A program made the translations under genes and the position numbers. Under the pieces are notes generated by a model. That model ran no database searches. It was not told the DNA's origin and worked only from the letters and a program-made list of their open reading frames with translations. DNA of 64,000 nt from CAIMUS01 sp963708455 (GTDB lineage Bacteria; Pseudomonadota; Gammaproteobacteria; Competibacterales; Competibacteraceae), in assembly GCA_963708455.1 (NCBI GenBank), contig CAVPSQ010000005.1:248001-312000 (forward strand), written 5' to 3'. Positions within the stretch are counted from its first letter, which is position 1; every line of letters begins with the position of its first letter. This document shows positions 61,300 through 64,000 of this stretch, piece after piece.

Positions 61300-61503
61300 A
61301 TGACAGATCAACAGAAGCAGAAGGTAGTCAGCGTGGTTGGGTTCTGTGGAGGTGGGGTTTTCTTTCTTCTCAACATCCTGACAGGCGTCGTTCCCGGCGG
61401 TTTCCAGGGAGGAGTACTCGGAGGCCTGATATTCGGAGGGATCGCAGCGTTCGTAGTGTACGTCCTGATGCCAAAGGAGAAAAGCACCGGTTCCAGCAAG
61501 TGA
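61300..61503 (+). CDS. Small glycine-rich membrane protein
   Basis: A 67-residue protein with two hydrophobic stretches (VVSVVGFCGGGVFFLLNIL and GGLIFGGIAAFVVYVLM) and charged ends (MTDQQKQK, KEKSTGSSK). AAGGATAAG precedes the ATG. It lies in the cassette after attC 2. I do not recognise the family. Small membrane proteins of unknown function are common integron-cassette cargo. Confidence 0.5.
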   Translation: MTDQQKQKVVSVVGFCGGGVFFLLNILTGVVPGGFQGGVLGGLIFGGIAAFVVYVLMPKEKSTGSSK

Positions 61504-61576
61504 AGGACCCCTTTATAAGTGCTTGTTTTTATTCGAAACACAACCCTGCAAGATACCTAAAGAGCCGAAAAACACA

Positions 61577-62167
61577 ATGATATTCTTGTATATTTTTATA
61601 ATCTCTATTGTTTTGGCACCAGCCATTGTGCTTGGATTTATGTGGACTTTAACTATAATTACCCTAGTGGGTATTGTAGCGGTCACCACTAAAAATCAGG
61701 CACTGGAGTGGATTTCAGCGGGTTTAGTGGGCGGTCTAATTAGTGCTCAGATTCTGCTGGATGCAGTCTATTTGGTGACCCACACTAATTCATTTACTTA
61801 TTTGGAGTCCACTTTTAGAATAGGATGGGTAATAATGTTCTTAATAGCCTCTGCGGGAGCAACCATACTATGTGCTTACCGCGCTTTAGAGACGTCGGTT
61901 GAATCGGGCTATCCGGTGGCTATTATTGCCATCTCATGCCTACTGTCTTTTGCAGGCGCAGCTAACTTTCTAAACCCGTTTATTATGTATGTTAGTGGTG
62001 ACCAAACTTCGACAGTTATAGAGCATCTATGCTGGTTCGGCGTTGGCGTTGTCCAAATCTTGATAGCTTTATTGCTCCTTAACCGTCAAGATTTCGGTCG
62101 CAAGCTTTACTTTGCTGGAATTCCAGTTTTTTTACTCATTATGGGATCTATTGACCAGGCTATTTAG
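61577..62167 (+). CDS. Integral membrane protein, cassette cargo
   Basis: A 196-residue protein with about six helices. The ATG at 61577 begins directly with the first helix (MIFLYIFIISIVLAPAIVLG), and the TTG-led upstream extension from 61523 is rejected. No known motif. Base composition is clearly more AT-rich than the genes before 48 kb, which suggests recent acquisition. It shares the cassette between attC 2 and attC 3 with the 67-residue protein. Confidence 0.55.
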   Translation: MIFLYIFIISIVLAPAIVLGFMWTLTIITLVGIVAVTTKNQALEWISAGLVGGLISAQILLDAVYLVTHTNSFTYLESTFRIGWVIMFLIASAGATILCAYRALETSVESGYPVAIIAISCLLSFAGAANFLNPFIMYVSGDQTSTVIEHLCWFGVGVVQILIALLLLNRQDFGRKLYFAGIPVFLLIMGSIDQAI

Positions 62168-62262
62168 TTTTTTTCTTAGGATATTTAATCTTGGCCTTTT
62201 TTCTCACTCGTCCTTCAGTTGTCCAATGGCTAACGGTTCCGAATCCGTCAGCCCGGTAGTCT

Positions 62263-62283
62263 GGTAGGGTGGGCACGGCCCAC
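62263..62283. repeat. GGTGGGC/GCCCACC hairpin
   Basis: GTAGGGTGGGCACGGCCCACC forms a 7-bp stem. It is related in sequence to the hairpin at 50395-50417. It lies in non-coding DNA before attC 3. Confidence 0.4.
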
Positions 62284-62343
62284 CTTAACCGACCGGTTCT
62301 CGCAACCGGGAAAAGGGGCTAGGCTCAATTTATATTCCGATAG

Positions 62344-62401
62344 CCCTAACAAAAGCATACAGCCGACGCGCTACGCGCGCGGCTGATACTAAACGTTAGG
62401 C
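62344..62401 (+). other. attC recombination site 3
   Basis: From CCCTAAC to GTTAGGC. The arms AGCATACAGCCG and CGGCTGATACT pair with one extra base, and the inner stem ACGCG/GCGCG has a CTAC loop. The 58-base length is in the normal attC range. Its last seven bases fit GTTRRRY. Confidence 0.85.
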
Positions 62402-62417
62402 ATGGAAATCAAGTACC

Positions 62418-62897
62418 ATGATGAAAGAGAAAGTATATCTCGACTCAACCATTCCAAGTTATTACTTCGATCAGCGTGAATCGTTAGCGACCTTTATTGA
62501 AGTTACTAGAAGATGGTGGTCAGAAATGGCCAACATCTACGATGTATTCATATCAGACGCCGTACTGCAGGAGTTAAACTATGGAAATTATCCGCGTAAA
62601 AGAGATATTATGGAGTTCGTGTCACATATCCGATTGTTACCGTTGACCAACGACCTTGAGCCAATTGTAGACTTTTACATCGCTAATTACGTTATGCCAA
62701 AATCTCTCATAGGTGATGCAGTGCATCTTGCATATGCCAGTTATTATGACATCCAGTACCTTCTTACATGGAATTGCAACCATCTCGCTAATGCGAATAA
62801 ACGGAAGCATATTCGAGTTATCAACGGTCGCCTTGGTCTATCAACGCCAGAGATCATCACACCACTCGAGCTGTTTACAGAAGAGGCAGAGCAATGA
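62418..62897 (+). CDS. PIN-domain toxin (VapC-like), cassette-borne
   Basis: A 159-residue putative ribonuclease. PIN acidic residues: Asp in VYLDSTIPSYYFDQR, Glu in ISDAVLQELNYGNYP, and Asp in SLIGDAVHLAYASYYDIQYL with a following NCNHLANANK. The ATG follows the attC 3 end by 17 bases. The antitoxin-like gene starts within its stop codon (ATGA). Type II toxin-antitoxin modules are frequent in integron cassettes and stabilise the array. Confidence 0.8.
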   Translation: MMKEKVYLDSTIPSYYFDQRESLATFIEVTRRWWSEMANIYDVFISDAVLQELNYGNYPRKRDIMEFVSHIRLLPLTNDLEPIVDFYIANYVMPKSLIGDAVHLAYASYYDIQYLLTWNCNHLANANKRKHIRVINGRLGLSTPEIITPLELFTEEAEQ

Positions 62898-63100
62898 TTC
62901 ACTCAGAAATATTACAAGAGAAGGATCGAATCCAAGCAAAGCTGTCTGGAGAAAGCAGATCAGTGCATGAATATCTGACACGTTCCCACTTCGCGGCCAA
63001 AGAGATTGCAGCGTCATACGGATTCAGGCTTCAATACGCTGAATTGCCTAACAAAGCATGCAGCCGACGCGCTACGCGCGCGGCCGATGCTGAACGTTAG
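62894..63100 (+). CDS. Putative antitoxin partner running into attC
   Basis: A 68-residue protein overlapping the PIN gene by four bases. Its first 45 residues (MIHSEILQEKDRIQAKLSGE, then SRSVHEYLTRSHFAAKEIAA) resemble small antitoxins paired with this type of PIN toxin. The last 20 residues (PNKACSRRATRAADAER) are simply the translated attC site 4, as in other cassettes whose ORF runs into the recombination site. Confidence 0.65.
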   Translation: MIHSEILQEKDRIQAKLSGESRSVHEYLTRSHFAAKEIAASYGFRLQYAELPNKACSRRATRAADAER

Positions 63101-63102
63101 GG
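63046..63102 (+). other. attC recombination site 4
   Basis: From GCCTAAC to GTTAGGG. It is nearly identical in its centre to site 3 (GCAGCCGACGCGCTACGCGC), and the arms AGCATGCAGCCG and CGGCCGATGCT pair with one extra base. The stop codon of the antitoxin-like ORF lies inside it. Confidence 0.85.
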
Positions 63103-63264
63103 CGGGTGGATTTTTCTTTCCATCCCAACCGATTGTCGGGGTGGTAAGAACCGGCGGGTGGAGTGCGATAAGAGCGCCCAGTCGGTAGCAACGTAAACCC
63201 GCTGTGCGCTGTTTCAAGGCAGGGCGGCGGTTCGGAAACGGTGAGTTTCTGGAAACCGTATTCG
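63103..63264. other. Short cassette with no ORF
   Basis: The 162 bases between attC 4 and attC 5 have no convincing ORF on either strand. The first 60 resemble the leader after attC 1 (56525-56660). It may be a non-coding cassette or the debris of one. Confidence 0.4.
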
Positions 63265-63324
63265 CCCTAACTGAACGCTCCAGCCGACCGTGCTACGCCG
63301 GCGGCTGAGCTTAAGGCGTTATTG
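63265..63324 (+). other. attC recombination site 5
   Basis: From CCCTAAC to GTTATTG. The arms CGCTCCAGCCG and CGGCTGAGC match site 2. The final seven bases (GTTATTG) depart from GTTRRRY, as expected if foreign DNA replaced the next cassette. The transposase remnant begins directly after it. Confidence 0.75.
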
Positions 63325-63325
63325 G

Positions 63326-63971
63326 GAAATACGGAAGGGTAAAGAGTACAATTTTTCGTGGATAACGGATCTGGAACTACGGCGAGATAATGTCTACCAG
63401 GTGATGAGAGGAGGTCGGGGCCAGTGGAAGATTGAAAGCGAGACGTTCAACACACTCAAAAATCAGGGCTATGAGTTAGAGCACAACTATGGACATGGGC
63501 AAAAGCATTTGACAACGGTGTTTGGGATACTGATGATGCTAGCCTTTTTCGTCGATCAAGTGCAAGAGTTGTGGTACTTTCTCATTAAGTGCAGGCAGCT
63601 TTAAAATCAACGACTTATGATGCAAAATCGAGCGATTTTTGGTGCTTTCGGCACCAGTAGACATCAGTAATTTGCAGGACGATTTTTGCGATATGTTAAA
63701 AATCAACAGGTTAAAAATATCCGCATTTTTAATATTACATTGGGACAGGTTCGTAACCCATTGATTTTGGCTGTGCCTGCACTTAATGAGTATTTACGAG
63801 TTGTGCTGTAGTTTATTTCAAGTAGCGTGGCAACAATTCCGTTCCAGAACCTCGTTATGGAGCAAGTTAAAGGGATTATTTAAGGAGTATTTTATTACCA
63901 GTTGGGAGAGCTTATGGTTAGCGATGATTTATGGGCATAAGGGTGGAGTATTGGAACCCGATACATCATAA
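63326..63971 (+). pseudogene. Transposase remnant (IS4-like DDE), 5'-truncated and split by a MITE
   Basis: The frame gives EYNFSWITDLELRRDNVYQV, then MRGGRGQWKIESETFNTLKN, GYELEHNYGHGQKHLTTVFG and VDQVQEL, where it meets the insertion. After the 224-base element it resumes with ELCCSLFQVAWQQFRSRTSL and ends LEPDTS at 63971. Removing the element and one copy of the 8-bp duplication restores one frame. The Glu in KIESE with the following Lys is the C-terminal part of a DDE motif. The N-terminal half is absent and the fragment abuts attC 5. Confidence 0.8.
63574..63797. mobile_element. 224-bp MITE with 8-bp target duplication
   Basis: The ends GTACTTTCTCATTAAGTGCAGGCA and GCCTGCACTTAATGAGTATTTAC are inverted repeats of about 24 bases with three mismatches. 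The element is flanked by direct copies of GAGTTGTG (63566-63573 and 63798-63805). The interior is AT-rich and has no ORF. It interrupts the transposase remnant at QEL. Confidence 0.88.
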
Positions 63972-64000
63972 TTGCTGATAAAGGCCATAGTTGTTTTGAT

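Noticed and set aside
62200..62330. A possible tRNA or structured RNA near the GGTGGGC hairpin
   Set aside because: No cloverleaf, anticodon arm or T-loop could be drawn. Only simple hairpins are present.

Overview
The window looks like chromosome from a GC-rich Gammaproteobacterium. The signs are MlaA/VacJ, FdhE, ArfB, a QseB-type two-component pair, DUF1127 genes beside a LysR regulator, a DUF1924/diheme cytochrome set and a PEP-CTERM-like protein. A Competibacter-like or purple-sulfur-like lineage would fit, but that is an impression from gene content, not a demonstrated placement.

Layout. 0-11.6 kb: the 3' end of a rhodanese-containing (CoA-disulfide-reductase-like) gene, membrane and lipoprotein genes, a polyphosphate kinase 2 with two unknown neighbours, an mlaA-hydrolase operon, an Old Yellow Enzyme, a frameshifted SWIB-domain gene and arfB. 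12-18.4 kb (minus strand): a membrane-bound formate dehydrogenase (Tat-exported catalytic subunit with Cys at the usual selenocysteine position, Fe-S subunit, NrfD-type anchor) preceded by fdhE. 18.6-25 kb: small genes, a decayed BrnT/BrnA toxin-antitoxin pair, then a cytochrome c/cytochrome b/two-component cluster. 25-27.5 kb: an IS66-like element with two in-frame stops, between a broken SRAP gene and a chimeric deacetylase-acetyltransferase ORF. 27.5-37.6 kb: LemA and two TPM-domain genes, DUF1127 genes with LysR, a MOT1-like molybdate permease, a three-gene 2-oxoacid:ferredoxin oxidoreductase, a Glu/Leu-type dehydrogenase and Hsp20. 37.9-48.5 kb: a lipoprotein and an 8.7 kb cyclic beta-glucan synthase gene (NdvB type) split by two compensating frameshifts. 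48.5-49.3 kb: a Phd/PIN toxin-antitoxin pair.

From about 49 kb the window becomes accessory. It holds a secreted protein of unknown function, a thioredoxin reductase fragment, a Tle/DUF2235-like lipase, a frameshifted tail-fibre-like (peptidase S74) gene, and a DUF6399 gene bounded by perfect 25-bp inverted repeats (an apparent insertion sequence). After these come five same-orientation attC-like sites between 56.4 and 63.3 kb. Cassettes between the sites carry a roughly 20-repeat kelch protein ending in a dockerin, a cohesin protein with a PEP-CTERM-like anchor, small membrane proteins and a PIN toxin-antitoxin pair. No integron integrase is visible, so this is a cassette cluster lacking integrase within the window. 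The last 700 bp hold a transposase remnant split by a 224-bp MITE with an 8-bp target duplication.

The most notable system is the adjacent dockerin/cohesin pair. A secreted kelch propeller array could dock onto a surface-anchored cohesin, and the pair appears to be carried as one very large integron-type cassette. Functional links elsewhere are the molybdate permease with the Mo-dependent formate dehydrogenase, and the amino-acid dehydrogenase with the 2-oxoacid:ferredoxin oxidoreductase. Many genes here are frameshifted. Some may be assembly errors, and read-level checks would decide.
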